Counted from the first letter of the stretch, positions 1 to 12,794 are shown. The stretch: 64,000 nucleotides of DNA from Macrotrachela quadricornifera (GCA_022393335.1 JAJEKB010020795.1:734394-798393), one strand, 5' to 3'. Notes: generated by a model not told the origin, from the sequence alone. Translations and numbers: made by a program.

Positions 1-32
1 AATTTGCTTTTATTATAAGCGAGAACGATGCA

Positions 33-73
33 TTTTAAAAAAGCTTCAGAACTTCTGGAACACCCTTTAAATA
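33..73 (-). repeat. End of a foldback-repeat family, third copy
   Basis: Read on the minus strand, this stretch closely matches the shared terminus of the foldback repeats at 7195-7995 and 16561-17332 (a block built around TTCCAGAAATTCTGA after AAAGG). Only one terminus falls inside the window, so the rest of the copy probably lies to the left. Confidence 0.55.
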
Positions 74-75
74 AA

Positions 76-984
76 GTCTACTTAACAAAATGTTTCTCGA
101 CTTAATTTTTTTATAAATTTTAACATCCTTCCACTATTTTGCATTTTTCTCTATGAAGACTTTGACAAGTTGTAATTGTAACGAGATATTCATTATCAAT
201 GTTAAAAACTGAATCTAGAAATGTATGTTCGAAGGAAAAATAAGAGGCATTGTAGTTTTACATTACTGATAGCTTCCCATACAGTGAAAAAATGTTTTTG
301 ACTATAGTTTCTTAGCAAACAAAGATCAGCCTTCAACTCAAATCATCATTTCGGGACCTTCTCTTGTATATATGAAATAATTATCGATATTTTTAGTAGC
401 ACAATTATAAAAAAAAATCAATAATTCATAACATATTTGATTTGTTCTATAGTTTTTAAGAAAACATAGTTACTATCATTGATCAATTTTATATTAAATG
501 AATCATTATCGTTTGGATAGTTGATATCATGTTTAAAGCATATCTCGTTATCTGATTATTGTATTCACAGTTTTGAAAATAGAAACGAATTAACATTCGT
601 ACAATATTTCAGAATTTATACATTCATATCTTACTGAACAATATCGATTATTGCTACTATTATTTTTCATTTTCTCATGATGAACAACTCTTTGAAAAAT
701 AAAATTTCATCATGATTATCTCAGTAGACAATGATATTGTGATATGTTAATTTACAGATCAGACGGAAAAATTTTATTTTTCCGAAATTTCTTATTTTTT
801 TTTCACCTTTGAATATTGACTATCATTAGATTTGAAGAAAATAATATAAGACAATCCTAGATTCTAATCATGCGCAATATAAATATACAATCAAATCTTT
901 CATCAAACCTATATTAATTAAAACATCCACAATTATTAGTCAGCTATCTCATATGATATTGGTTCTTGAAATATCAAAGTTAAT
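76..984. other. Non-coding AT-rich stretch
   Basis: No open frame with protein-like composition was seen on either strand. No repeat was recognised apart from the elements listed on either side. Confidence 0.5.
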
Positions 985-989
985 CGAAA

Positions 990-1114
990 ATAACACCATC
1001 GGGATCGGCCAAAAAGTGTTCATTATATAGAGGTTTTCTTTGTTGAAGGGATCAAAAATCCTGTTCATTGTTCAGAATTGAGAGGTGTTCACTAGTAGAA
1101 GTTTTACTGTATAG
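990..1114 (-). mobile_element. Terminal region of a pogo/Tigger-like Tc1-mariner element
   Basis: On the minus strand this begins TA then CAGTAAAACTTCTACTAG, followed inward by a second related motif (CCTCTATATAATGAACACTT near 1016-1040). This is the style of pogo/Tigger inverted termini (CAGTAAAACCTCTATATAACG-like) flanked by a TA target site. No transposase frame and no matching opposite end were found nearby, so it is a terminal fragment or solo end. Confidence 0.45.
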
Positions 1115-1358
1115 GATTAGTTGATGATCAAAGCAAAAAAATCGGAATTCATAGTTCATTTTATTATGTTATTGATCTCATTTGTCTTACAAATATTTTT
1201 CGGAATCATCATGAATTATTATAATACAAAAAAGATATACATTATAGATATATTGACTGGTAACATCCAATTGGATTGAGTTTAGCTTAAATCTCAAAAG
1301 AAAATATATAGTTACTATATTCTTGTTTATTATAAACATTTTTATGTTTCATAAAAAT

Positions 1359-2193
1359 TTATTTAGATATAATTCGAAATTCAATTATTTTTCTCATATT
1401 ATATAATTCCTTCTGAAATTGCAGGATTTTCTCTTTTAATATTATGTTATGTAATATATTTCTAATAATTTGTAATGTCACTTTTTTCAATTGTGGACAT
1501 TTATCTGCTAGACATATCCATTCAGTTATATCTAACAACTTCTTGATACTTTCTTCATTTATAATTAAACGAACATGTTCAATATTTGGCATAACTGTGA
1601 TGAAATCCGTTGTTGTCATTAAAAAAACATGTATCATAGTTTTTAACACAATTATTGATTGATTCCATAGAACCATAAGTTATATCAAGCAGAAAATATT
1701 TAATCGTATCGTTAGACTTAGTAACTCTACTGAAAAAATAGCTTGTACGATTATGCGAGCAAAGTACAGAGTTACAATGAATTTCTAATTGTTTAAGTGG
1801 ATTTTGAAATTGATTAAATAATCTTGTTAAACTATAAAAATCAACTTTAATATCGTAGCATAGAGAAAGACGGGTTAAATTAGAAAAATAATTTTTGTAT
1901 CCGTTGAGTTGACTTGCATTTTGAAGATTGAAAAGAGTTAATGAGATAACACAATCGAAAGTAGTGTATGAAATTAATGGCATTAATGATTTGAGTTGAG
2001 CTGCTTTAAAGTATAAAGAAAAAATTTGTTTACGAGTAATTTTTTCAATAATTGTCGACATAAAATGAATAGAAGGTTCTAAGACAGGCAATTGTACTTT
2101 ATATTTCCATAATAAAGGTAGAATATCAATTGAAAATACGTTAATAACGTCATTTAATGATAAATATTTGATAATTTCCAAAATGATCTCCAA
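1359..2193 (-). pseudogene. F-box/LRR-like protein, frameshifted and lacking a clear start
   Basis: The minus strand encodes an F-box-like helix pair near the start (EIIKYLSLNDVINVFSIDIL), then about 180 residues of irregular leucine-rich, receptor-like sequence, the usual layout of the large bdelloid F-box family. The first frame runs 2193 to 1579 and the sequence continues in a second frame from about 1676 to 1359 (PNIEHVRLIINEESIKKLLD). The two overlap around a seven-A run near 1620, so a one-base slip best explains the split. There is no in-frame ATG at the head: the frame stays open back to a possible 3' splice site near 2229, and an upstream exon is missing or unrecognised. Such proteins normally act as SCF ubiquitin-ligase adaptors; this copy is probably dead, or carries a homopolymer sequencing error. 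Confidence 0.6.
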
Positions 2194-2285
2194 AGATAGA
2201 CATGTAGTCTTTGCAAAATTAAATGACTTAAATAAAATTTATAGTAAATATCTATAGAGTCCAGCATAAAAAAAAATACATACAA

Positions 2286-2830
2286 GAATTTTCTTTTTAT
2301 TAAAATCTTCCTTGAAAATAACTAATTCATTTAATAATGCATCTAGATTTAATTCTGGATGAGTAAACATCAAAATATCACCTTTCAGTAATATTTTAAA
2401 ATCATATGTAAATGCTAAACCTGAATCATTTCTCTTTAAACATTCAGGCATAATAGCGATTAACATTGGACAGTCTGTTACAGGAAAATCAATAAAAAAT
2501 TGTTTAGAAAATATATCTTCTCCAATTTGAATAAATCTATTTAAAAGATATGAATTTATTTCATAAAACTATACATATTAATATTATATACTTATTCCTA
2601 TTTGATTCATATGTCATATCCCATGACCAAACAATATAATTTTCTTGTAAATAATCAATAATCAATTGTGAACAGAATATATCTTTACAAAACATATTAT
2701 GCATATAAATGATTAATGGATGATATGCATTTCACGATGTATCCTTGCAAAATATAGGAAAAGCATTGTCACGATGTATGAAGCATTGATATTGATCCTC
2801 ACAAATATCATTGGTGATTATTTGTGTGTC
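2286..2830 (-). pseudogene. FAF1-like UAS (thioredoxin-like) domain fragment
   Basis: Minus-strand translation from about 2735 down gives HPLIIYMHNMFCKDIFC, then QLIIDYLQENYIVWSWDMT and YESNRNK. After a frame change near 2575-2600 it continues with NSYLLNRFIQIGEDIF and FPVTDCPMLIAIMPECL, then a leucine-rich tail to about 2290. The order (Y-L/M-H, FC-x4-C, W-WD-T, SNR, P-x3-IM) is that of the UAS domain of FAS-associated factor 1, a p97/ubiquitin adaptor. An in-frame TGA at 2732-2734, the frame change and the missing UBA and UBX domains mark it as a decayed fragment. It lies head-to-tail with the F-box pseudogene. The family call rests on motif recall only. Confidence 0.6.
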
Positions 2831-3348
2831 ACTATTCTACATAGAAAAATACATAAAATCTTCTTTTATCTTTTGTAGAAAAAATAACATAAATATAAAA
2901 TTAATATTAAAGACAAAATCTTACCATAGTGATTGACTATTCTTTAATTACCAATAGTAATGATCTTTGCTTTTGCATCGAATACAACGAAAAATGACAT
3001 TGTCAATTGGATTTTTATATTTATTCGTGATGGAAAATTCCTTCTTCAATTTTCCAACATTATTGTTCGATACACCTACACATAATTAAACATTTTCAGG
3101 TGTGCTGCAAAACATGACGTTAATAATCGTGGATACCATTGCTTTTTCTTTCTGTTCTCATCTTTCCAACCTTATATCAAACGAAAAGCATAGAGATAAA
3201 TTGTATAAAGAATAAATATGAATAAAAATTACAAAATAACTTCAAATTTGATTTTGTCTTATACTTACAATTATAGTTTGGAAATTACAGTAATTTTTTA
3301 ACATATTTTCTTGATTTATATTCGTTTAACAGTTCATCAAAACTGTGT
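2831..3348. other. Non-coding stretch
   Basis: Short mixed frames only. Nothing recognisable was seen between the FAF1 fragment and the MITE. Confidence 0.45.
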
Positions 3349-3551
3349 TAACCTATGTGTAAAAATTTTTGTTTGATTTTCGACTGCTTATAGGTTGTAG
3401 AAGAGAGTCAAAAGTAGTTAGCTAGAAAGAGAATTTCATTCTCTGTCTAAATATATAATCAGAATTTAATTCTGATGATATACTTAGACAGAGCATGAAG
3501 TTCTCTTTCTAGCTAACTACTTTTGTACTACGATTTTTTACACATAGGTTA
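3349..3551. mobile_element. Foldback MITE with TA target site
   Basis: The ends are perfect inverted repeats (TAACCTATGTGTAAAAA at the left, its complement at the right), with TA at each border as in Tc1/mariner insertions. Inner arms also pair strongly: about 3409-3465 with 3473-3528, both containing AAAAGTAGTTAGCTAGAAAG. The whole 0.2 kb unit can fold into one long imperfect hairpin. No coding capacity. Confidence 0.75.
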
Positions 3552-5084
3552 TTTATTGGTAATTAATCAGACATGTCGAATATTGAATGTATTTTCGATA
3601 AAATCAACTAATGTCATTAGAATATATAACTTGCAACGAAAGAAACATATATTTATCGATGTCATGAGAAATTGAGTTATATCAAAATATTCAATTGTAA
3701 TATTTTTTCTTTCAGGTATTCTGTCTTTGATGGATCTTTCCGTATTGATAGATGATGTGATATAATAAATTAAAAGTAAGAATTTTATTCAATTTTAAAA
3801 GAAAAATTATTTATCTTCATGCAGTTAATTTATACTTTACTATATGTAACAATCGTTTAATAGACACATGAATAATTTACTTATCTTATTAAACTTAATT
3901 TATTTTTAATAGAATGAATTATTGTTATACTGAAACAAAAAGAGTAGTTCATTTTCTTTAAGAAGTTTTGTCAAGTAGCAACAAGTTGTACAAAAAATCT
4001 CAGATTATGTTAAAAAAAAAGACTTTGATAAAAGTTTCATCTATATAGTCTGATATTTGTAGAAGATTTTTAACAAACGAAAGTCAAAACTAACTCATTT
4101 GGAAGCAACCCAATATTCCTTGTAGTTTTTTACTTTTTATTTGAAAATATATGTCAAACTATGCGGTACAATAGTCTTTTTTTTTCTTTAATTCTTACTT
4201 GTCTAACAGAGAAAATAGGTTACCGTTTTAATATCTCAATAAATTCTTTAAATCTGATTAAGAAGAAGATTATATTAGATCATGTTATTTAACATATTTT
4301 TTTAAGCAAAAAATGATAAATACATCGGATGAATAACTACAAAGAATATTGGATTGGCTCTTATTTGATGAATACCTTCCATCAACATCAAACTATATTG
4401 TTGAGCGTTTTACGAGTGTCTCTTCATTGTAGTTCCAACATATCTCGAAAATTTGTTTCTTGTAATTAAGAAAATACTCTCGTTTTTATTCAAAATATTT
4501 ATTTTTAAACAAAATCAGTTGTCAGTTTCTTTTAATAATTTCATTGTTTTATCTGTATATTCGAAGATATGAATAATTCGCAGGTATTGAATCTTGTCTC
4601 ATATTAAGAGCATATTCATAAAATCAAAATACTTTCAAATAGTTACCATTCTTGAAATATATGGAATGTCTGGCGTTGTGAAACAAAAATAAATTCGAAT
4701 AATTTGTAGAAAAAGTTTATTTACGAATTTTCAGCATCCTTTCATGAAAGTAGAACTCGAATATTTAATCAGATTATCATATAATCTATAATTATTGTTA
4801 TAAGAAGTGGCTAAACGAAACTTTCCATAATTTATTTGCTCATAGATTCAATAAACAACTATAGGAACAATCTCCATTAGATATAAAATCATGAAACTAC
4901 TGACTATGATTTAATAATACTACATAAGTCTTTAAATGGTCAAACTGATAGTTACTTTAAAGTAGAAAATTGTTGAATTTTACGATAATTCGTCTTAGAT
5001 CACTGACCAGAACATACCTGAATATTATCATATAAAACGTTTTTTTAATGTAATTGAAATAAGTGAATCATTGACGATTCATAT
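3552..5084. other. Non-coding stretch left of the duplicated block
   Basis: AT-rich, no supported frame on either strand and no repeat recognised. Confidence 0.45.
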
Positions 5085-5568
5085 TTACTTTTACTCATGA
5101 ATACCCAAAAGCTCTGCGAGAATATCAAATAAACATCGGAAGATAAGAGGATATTTTTAGTTTTATTTGATGAAATGTTCTCAATTCTTGTTTTTATTAT
5201 TATTTATTCACATTAAAAAAAATCATAAAAACCAAGACAGGTATGTTGATTTCATTATGAATGCTCTATTAAATAAACATACTTCAAAAGTTTCAAAAAA
5301 ACTTCACGAGATCTTGAAATATGTTACACTTTTATCTCTTTTGTTTAGTTTTCAGAAAGCATCTATTTTTAACGTATTAAATTAACCTGAATTATGGATT
5401 AATTTAATTAAATCCCTACTTTAATAATTGATAAACAGTCATGCATTTATTGTGAATTAGATAATACATATATACAAAAAAAAACATAATTAAAAGAAGT
5501 ACAATAATTATATTACGAACAACATATAATGAATTTGTCAATGATAGAATGTTATACCTGAAAACCCT

Positions 5569-6604
5569 TCATGGTTCCGGTACCACTTGATTGTCAGTTT
5601 TCATTTTCTGTAAGCATCGATCGCCATATATTCTAGAGACGACATAAATGAATTGTCGTCGAAATCGTTCAGATACACACATATATGCATAAAATGAACT
5701 CTGTAATAATGAAAATAATAATAATAAAAACATTTATTTTTGTCAGACTTCTTACCGCGTAATTTAAAAAATATATACTCACAGTCACAGCAATAGCTAA
5801 TCGTATTCCTTCAGCATTATTTGGATCGTGCATAAAATTTGTGTCCGAACTAAGAATAATAGTAATAATGTAAGGATTTGTAGTGAAAATGTTAAAAACA
5901 GTTTGCATAAGAACTATAGTTGTTAATTGTTTGTCTAATGCACGTCGAACAAGAGGTATAGTTCGATAAGTCAAGCTCTTCACATTATAAGACGCTAATA
6001 AACCAAATATAATATCAATAAACATAGGTAAATAACCAATCAATACAGGTGTATAAAACTTGCTTTGATATTGTGTAAGCATATCATTTGTACTTGTACA
6101 AGTTACTTTGCCTGTACTAGATGATTTAACATGATCATAATAAATCAAATATGGAATTCCATGAAGAAGCGAAATAGAAACAAATATAAGGATTGCACGA
6201 TGTGCCACTTTGATATTACTCCATTGTTGCCATCGAGGTTTTGAACAAGTGGCTAAAAATTGATCAATTACTGCCAAACACATACATACTACTATAATTA
6301 TTGCACACGTTGTACCAAAGAATATTCTGAATTTACAATAGAAGAATGAAGATGTTGCCCAATCAATATCAAAACCATAGACCATTATACGTCCAGAAAA
6401 AGCTATGAGCAATTGACCGAGGCTAACAGCGGACATAATCATTAAATAAAATGCACATGAACTTTCTCGAAATGTTTTCAAACTAAGAAAAACAATAAGA
6501 TTAAAGATATTACCAATTACACCAAGTATTAAAATAGGAATGCCAAGATAAATAGTCACTTGTTGAGAAGCATATTCCAAAGATACAACATTTGATGTCG
6601 ACAT
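5569..6604 (-). CDS. Rhodopsin-like GPCR, copy A
   Basis: Two exons on the minus strand: 6604-5756 and 5700-5569, with a 55-nt GTAAG...CAG intron. The product is 326 residues. The start MSTSNVVSLEYASQQ is followed by TM1 (IPILILGVIGNIFNLIVFLS), a TM2 region, a cysteine before TM3 (YCKF), and IDQF in place of the DRY triplet. TM4 to TM7 follow, and the second exon gives a cytoplasmic tail beginning SSFYAYMCVSERFRRQF. Members are presumably plasma-membrane receptors coupled to G proteins, perhaps chemosensory; the ligand is unknown. The closely related copy B lies 8 kb downstream. The N-terminal third is almost identical between copies, and differences cluster around TM3, TM5/loop 3 and TM7. 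Intact, with normal intron signals. Confidence 0.9.
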
Positions 6605-7194
6605 TTGAATTCAATATTAATGAAATAAATCTATAATTTCAAAGTCTTCTTATCTTATAAGTTATTACTAAATAAAATGTAAATAGTGATTAAAATAGTA
6701 TACTTTACTTCTATGAAAAATATCATTCATTTAAAAAAGCTATTAAATATGAATTAAATTTTTATTTATATTATATTCATATAGTTAGTGTTTGTCAAAT
6801 AATAGAATAACAAGAGAAAACTGTTCACAGATTTATATTTTTGTGTATTATAAATAAAGATTTGCTTTGAATGGATCTGGTTTTTGTCCATTATTTCCAG
6901 TCTTAATTAAATTTTTTTCACAAAGAAATATAGGTTTTACTACTGAGGATTTACTTTCTATTGATCAGTTCAATGAAAAATGAAGTGAACAAACTTTAAA
7001 TAAATTCTTATATAAAAAAGACGATGTCACAACCTCTAACAAATATGAAACCTAATTATTTGATTCTAGTCTCAAGACTGATTCACAGATTGAATAACTA
7101 CTTCATAAAAGGTTTTATTTTCATCAGCCCCATCTATGATTTTTAATTAGTTAAACAATCGTTTCTCTTCATTTATTTTGTTATTTGTCCATAT
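6605..7194. other. GPCR upstream region within unit A
   Basis: Non-coding and conserved in part in unit B (14707-14830 and 16072-16560), where the hAT-like element has split it. It probably contains the promoter of the GPCR; no motif was assigned. Confidence 0.4.
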
Positions 7195-7995
7195 TAAGGG
7201 TATTCCAGAAATTCTGAAACGATTTTAAGATTTGTCATTCTCGCGTTCAGCAAAAACGAACTATTCGAAACTTTAGCAGATTATTACACATAAGAGGCAC
7301 TATATAATTACAACGTCTGAGATTTATATCTTGCATTATAGATGAAAATCTGTAACAGCACTATCATTTTATATTTTTGTGACGTTCATGTGTGTCAAAC
7401 CATCTACATCTCAGCTTAGATCGATGTAGAAGATCTTAAATTAATTTTGAAAAGATTTGCCGTGAACAGCTATACAAAACTTGCAATTACAGACATCTGT
7501 CGTTCTATATCAATCATTCATGGCATACTGAAACTGAAAAACCTTATTTTGCATGTACTTCAGCTAGAGAAAACAAAAACACTTTGAGTTTTTTACATTT
7601 TTTTCCTACCCACAGTTTAGTGAAAATTAATTGTATTATGTAGGTTTTTCAATTTGAGTATATCACATATGATTAATATAAGTCAACAGAGATCTGCTAT
7701 TATAAGTTTTATATAGCTTTTCATAACAAATCTTTCAAAAAAAGGTTTAACATTTATCTATACCGAGATGTACATGATTTGGCACACGTAAAAGGCAGGA
7801 AAATCTCAAAGACAGTACATGATAGTGTTGTTACTAGTTCTCATCCATAATACAAGATATAGACCTCCAATTTTATATTTATGTAGTATTTCATATGTGT
7901 GATAATCTACCAAAGTCTCAAACAGTCTATCTTTGTTGAATGCGCGAACGGCATATTCTAAAATTGTGTCAGAATTTCTGGAAGATCCTTTATTT
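7195..7995. repeat. Foldback element, copy in unit A
   Basis: Arms of about 300 nt (7195-7500 and 7690-7995) are imperfect inverted repeats. Both outer ends carry the TTCCAGAAATTCTGA block after AAGG, and the inner parts match throughout (for example ATCTTGCATTATAGATGA against the complement of the 7840s). No coding capacity. A second copy is in unit B, and a terminus of a third lies at the window start. Confidence 0.75.
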
Positions 7996-10735
7996 ACTGG
8001 AATCTTATTCTAATAATATATTGACTTTCACTTACCTTATATTTTTATCCAAGTAATCAATAGAAAGTAAATCTGTGGAAAGAAAATCGTACATCTCGTA
8101 TAAATAATATATGAAAAACTAATGAAATAATTCTATGGCTTTTCTCTTTCTCACAATAATGTTTTGCTAACGGAGCAAGTTTTTTGTTGTCAAGACTAAA
8201 CGATAAATTATACTTTTCTAGCATATTCTATAGAATTAATTATTTTTTTTGATAGAACTTACATTTATTATCATTCTTTGAATAATACCTTAGAAAAGAA
8301 GAAAGAAAAAGAATGATCTAGAAAACTGTTAAATAGATAGATTATAAATGAGTATGTAGTTTGACATCGAAAGTCTAGATAAATTTGCGTAAATATACGA
8401 ATATTGTACATGAAACTAATAGCATCGTCACATAGAAGGAATTCAATCTCTCTCGATCATGTCTGTAAAGAAAGCGGTATCCTTTTACTCGCTTTTTTAT
8501 AGTGTCTCCCGCAGAGGTAAAGAATCTATTCGTAGGTTGTAGCGGCGCTGCTGGAAAAACGGACTTCTCGGCGAATTTTTGAGAAAAATTAAGAAGGGAA
8601 AATATCAGAGGTATAGAATCTGCCACTAAAATAAAAAATTTCTTCGTACATGCGTGCACAGATCGGCATATCTGGAAAATATACTGGATTGAAGGTAAAA
8701 CACAAAAAATTATTGAATGAGAAAGTAACCGTAGCTTAAATAGCGGTATCTCAATCTTCAAAAAAGGAAACTTAATTTCTCTAGAAGAAAAGGTTAATTA
8801 TTCTTGTTAATGAGGAGTGCACTGATACATTAATGCTAAACTATTTTTGTTCCAAACGACAACTGTGTCTATATGAAGTAGCTAGAGAAAATTAAACACA
8901 CTTGAAAGAAAACATGATTAAAGGGAAAGTATGTGAATGGCATCAAAAAGACAAAATGTTTGAAGAAATACCTGGAAACAGAAGGCATATGTACGTTATA
9001 CGCGTTATATATGCACGGAAATTAAAGCAACAGAAAGAAAAAGAAAACATATGATATAATTGAGCTACACTGGAAGAGTTTTGAGACAGAAATTTATTTA
9101 TTTCTAGACGAGAATTAAATTATAAAATTTAACACGGAAATTTCATATTTCAACAGAAAATATTCATACTCCTCTATATCTATTATTATTACTTTTTGAT
9201 CTCATTCTAGTTTCTACGTCGTTCTCTCTATCGAAGACCTGTAGCTATGATATTAGATTTTTTTTCGATATTCATCATATATTTTCTGTTGGTTATAAAC
9301 AGATAACTTCTGTAGAAATAAAGTATACAACAAACCAACAATTCAGATATAAATCTTATGGATTGTAAGAGTGACCTTGGAAGAAATTAAGTTTGTCTTT
9401 TCCATATTTCATTTATTTCAATTTTTTTTTTCGGTAAACTTGTCGAATGTAATAAAACTGCTATTTAAATCAGTTTTGAAAAAACATTCAAAACCAATTC
9501 GAATTTTCGCCAATGCAAAACCAGTATTATATTGGAATGCTTCAGTCAATTAAAAAACCAAAGATAAATGCTGGTACTTTCATAAAAAATCTGAACAATA
9601 TCAACCATGGAAGTTGATAACGTCTAAGTGATGAGTCATCCGTCAACTTAGATAGCAAGAAGCACCGAAGTTACCATCATCCTCGGATCACCTATATGGG
9701 CTGAGTAAAATGAATAGAAACAAGACTAATCTTTTTTAGTTCTGTCTTATACATTAAATAAAACACTTATGAATTGAGGAAAGAACAGGATTCTTTTCTT
9801 TAACATATATTTTTGATTAAAAGATATTCTGACACGTATTTTTCTGAAAGTTGGGAAATTTTTTCAGATTTTTTTGTGTGCTGCAGGCCTGGTCTTGTAT
9901 CTTTGTTAAGTAAGATTTGACTGTTTGTTGAGAGACTGAACTTCCTCGAGAACCAATTTGGACACATCAGTAATTACACAGATAAAAAGAATATTTCAAA
10001 ATAAAAATAAAAATGGAAACTGACGCACGACCATAAAGTTTGGATGCAATAAGTAATGATTTGAAATCAGTTAGACGTTCTCATTATTCATTCTATTCGT
10101 ATATTAGTTTATTGAGTTTATAATATTTTGATAAGTTTTCATCTAATTATTTTTATGAAATCTATTGAAGAAAAAAACATAGTATTAGTAAATTAAAATT
10201 CTGAATTCTCAAAAAATAGCGAAAAATGCCCTTGAACGTCAAAAAAAAAACATGCACTTTAAGAACATCTCGTCAGAATCTTAACAAGTGAAGAGAATAG
10301 TGACAATACAACGTTAAATAACTATTTTATATGAAAAAAGAAAATCATACATATTTACACTCAATAAAGCTGGATTAAACCAACAAAAACACGAAAGATT
10401 GCTGGATGCAATATAAAAAAAAAGGACGAAGTTTTTTTCATACGTCGGCTCCACCGAACGACGTTTTGATCGTTCCATTCTGTTCCTTGTTTGGAGCTTT
10501 CTTGTCGTGTCCTTACCTTAGTCTATCATGTGAACATAGTTCCTTTCTTCTTGAAGTATAATCAAAAAATCTAGCAAATTTCTACTTTCTTTTGAAATAA
10601 CACAGATCTTTTTTTTCATCAGTTTCGCAATACTATTTACAAGATAATGTTTTTATCACAAAAACAATGACAAATCCAATAAGAAGCAAAGCTATGCAGA
10701 ACGGAACGACTTTTTCGGATTTATAGTGGGACAGG
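7996..10735. other. Non-coding tail of unit A with a 1.4 kb unit-specific segment
   Basis: No gene recognised. From about 8497 to 9890 the sequence has no match in unit B, while both sides align, so it is an insertion in A or a deletion in B. No clear terminal inverted repeats or target duplication were found at the junctions. Confidence 0.5.
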
Positions 10736-10944
10736 ATGAGACTATCAGGTGGGCCAGAGTAAATAAGTATTTTTTAGTTTTTAAATATCTCTGTCATTTC
10801 TCAACCGATTGACCTAAGCTTTTTTTCTTATTGAATTCGTTATGTCTTCTTCTACAAAATAGAATGTTCTTTATCAATTCGAATAAATCGATAAATTATT
10901 AATTTGATTCCTTTTTTTTAAAAATCTTTCAATGATAAACTTTA

Positions 10945-11736
10945 TTAATGATATTTTATTAAGAATATTTTAATGTTTAAAATTGATAAGAAAAAGAAGA
11001 TAAATAAAATGAAATAATTGAAAATAATATAATTATTTAATAAAGTTATACAAATGATTTGAATGAGGAATGGAAAAAGATAATGAATTAAAGTAGAAAT
11101 TCGATTGTAAATTGAGATTAATTTTCTATTAAAATTTGTTACATAAATTGATAAACCAGTAGCAAGTTGTTCAATGATCGTATATAAAGAGATGATTTCA
11201 TGAACATGCATACCAAGCAGAATCAACAATGTCAAAACACTGATTCCAATCGATACACGAGGATTTTTCAAAGATAATGATGTTGGAAACAGAATCATTA
11301 GGCGACGATCAATTGTTATCCAACTTGTTAACCAATACGTTGATCGTGTCATCATAGAAACAAAATAAGAGATCAATTTACATGTTCCAACAGTTATTTC
11401 AATGAATTTGAAAAGTAGAAAAAATAAAGCCATTTGATTTAAACAACTTACAATTAATAAATAATTGTCAATACCAAACTTTCTTGGTGTAGGTCGTTTA
11501 AATATCACAAATGAACTAAGATTATTAAATAATTCAATGATTGCAAGAAGGCTAACCATTCAGACATAGATCAATTTCACTGTTCGAGAATAGTCGACAA
11601 GAAGTGAATCAAGAATAAAACGAAATGCTTGCATACTGAATTCACATTGATGTCCTTCATAACATGAAGGACAAAAATAAATAAAATCATTTCGATTTTG
11701 TTGATTACATGGAAGACATATTCGAATCAAATTTTG
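10945..11736 (-). pseudogene. EGF-domain GPCR, truncated, with in-frame stop
   Basis: Minus-strand translation starts inside an EGF-like module (ICLPCNQQN, then YFCPSCYEGHQCEF). It runs in one frame through SMQAFRFILDSLLVDYSRTV to an in-frame TGA at 11560-11562, then continues in the same frame as several hydrophobic segments (LLAIIELF, LFFLLFKFIEITVG, ISIGISVLTLLILLG-like) with a WITIDRR motif in the TM3 position. Bdelloid genomes carry many receptors with extracellular EGF repeats fused to a seven-helix domain, and this has that form. The extracellular part upstream of the last EGF module is missing, the tail after TM6 is degenerate, and the stop falls between EGF and membrane parts. A dead copy is most likely. 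Confidence 0.7.
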
Positions 11737-12794
11737 AAAAATTCATCTTGTTTTTCTTCGTTCTTCTCTGTTATATATCGTGTAGACAAAATTTTTATAA
11801 TAGAAGTAGATTGAGGTTTTCTCTATCAAACGACGAAAGAACCTCCAGAAAGTCATGTACTGTAAAAAAAAGTATTATGAAAAATGCTAAAAGCAATGTT
11901 GAAGTAATCCGAATTACCCCACATGGGGTAACTCGGATCATCTAAGCAATTTTACCCAAGATAATTCTGATCACTACAGCTATTTTAGCATAAATATCAT
12001 TTATGAAACGTCTGTTGTCTTTACAATACATTATCGGCAAGTACCTCTGGAACAAAAGTTATTTGTCTCTGTTTTCTCTATCATCTCATATAATGTAATA
12101 CAATATTCCACGTGACTGAGCAAGAATTTTTTTAATTTTGAAATGATACAAAAAGAAAGGCTACGTCCAACGACATGTACCTCCAACATTTTTTACATAT
12201 TTTCAAAGTTATAATACATGTCAGAAAAAATAACTTTGATGCTCCAGATTCAAAAACGTCTGGGCTACAAAACTGTATAGGATAAGATAACCAATAAATT
12301 GTGGTTCTAGGTTTTAACGTCAAATATAATCTTATAAAACATCACATGCTCTTTTAGTCTATTATAGTAGATTTTTAAGCTGATAATAATTTTGTCATTT
12401 AAATCTATCTTTTGTTTGATGAAGAATTGTTATATTATCTTCAAATATTTTACAAGGAATTCTTTAGGTAAGTATATACTTTGACGACTTGTGACTATAA
12501 TAAATAACATTTCCAGAGATTATTTTTCGGTTTTTATTTATCACATCGCATATCTGGACAAGAAAGGAAGGAAGGAGAAAAATAGTTGTCGTTGATATAG
12601 CCGTCTGTTTCTTTCTCTCTCTGTCTTGTTGTGCATAGTCGTTAATGTCTAATTATCTATTATTACCATCTTTTTTTATTGCTGGTCAATTACATTCCAA
12701 ATAAAAGAATATTTAAAAGAACTTGTGTTTCTTTTAACATCGAGCACTATTGATCACGTACTTTTACCAACTTGGTTTATCAATATGGTGTTAT
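11737..12794. other. Non-coding stretch between duplication units
   Basis: AT-rich, no supported frame. A short self-complementary patch (ATCCGAATTACCCCACATGG and neighbours, 11908-11970) repeats ACCC/GGGT words but was not assigned. Confidence 0.4.

Larger units (their letters stand above)
5085..10735. repeat. Segmental duplication, unit A
   Basis: Alignable by eye over nearly its whole length with unit B (12795-18705) in the same orientation. It includes a GPCR gene, its flanks, a foldback repeat and a long non-coding tail ending near GAAGCAAAGCTATGC. About 1.4 kb (roughly 8497-9890) has no counterpart in unit B, and unit A lacks the hAT-like insertion found in unit B. The left border is approximate, where both units read CAAAAGCTCTG followed by AGAATATCAAATAAA. 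Confidence 0.8.

Noticed and set aside
5167..5385. 72-codon plus frame in the leader of unit A
   Set aside because: Disrupted in the duplicate unit B, low-complexity composition and no family resemblance.
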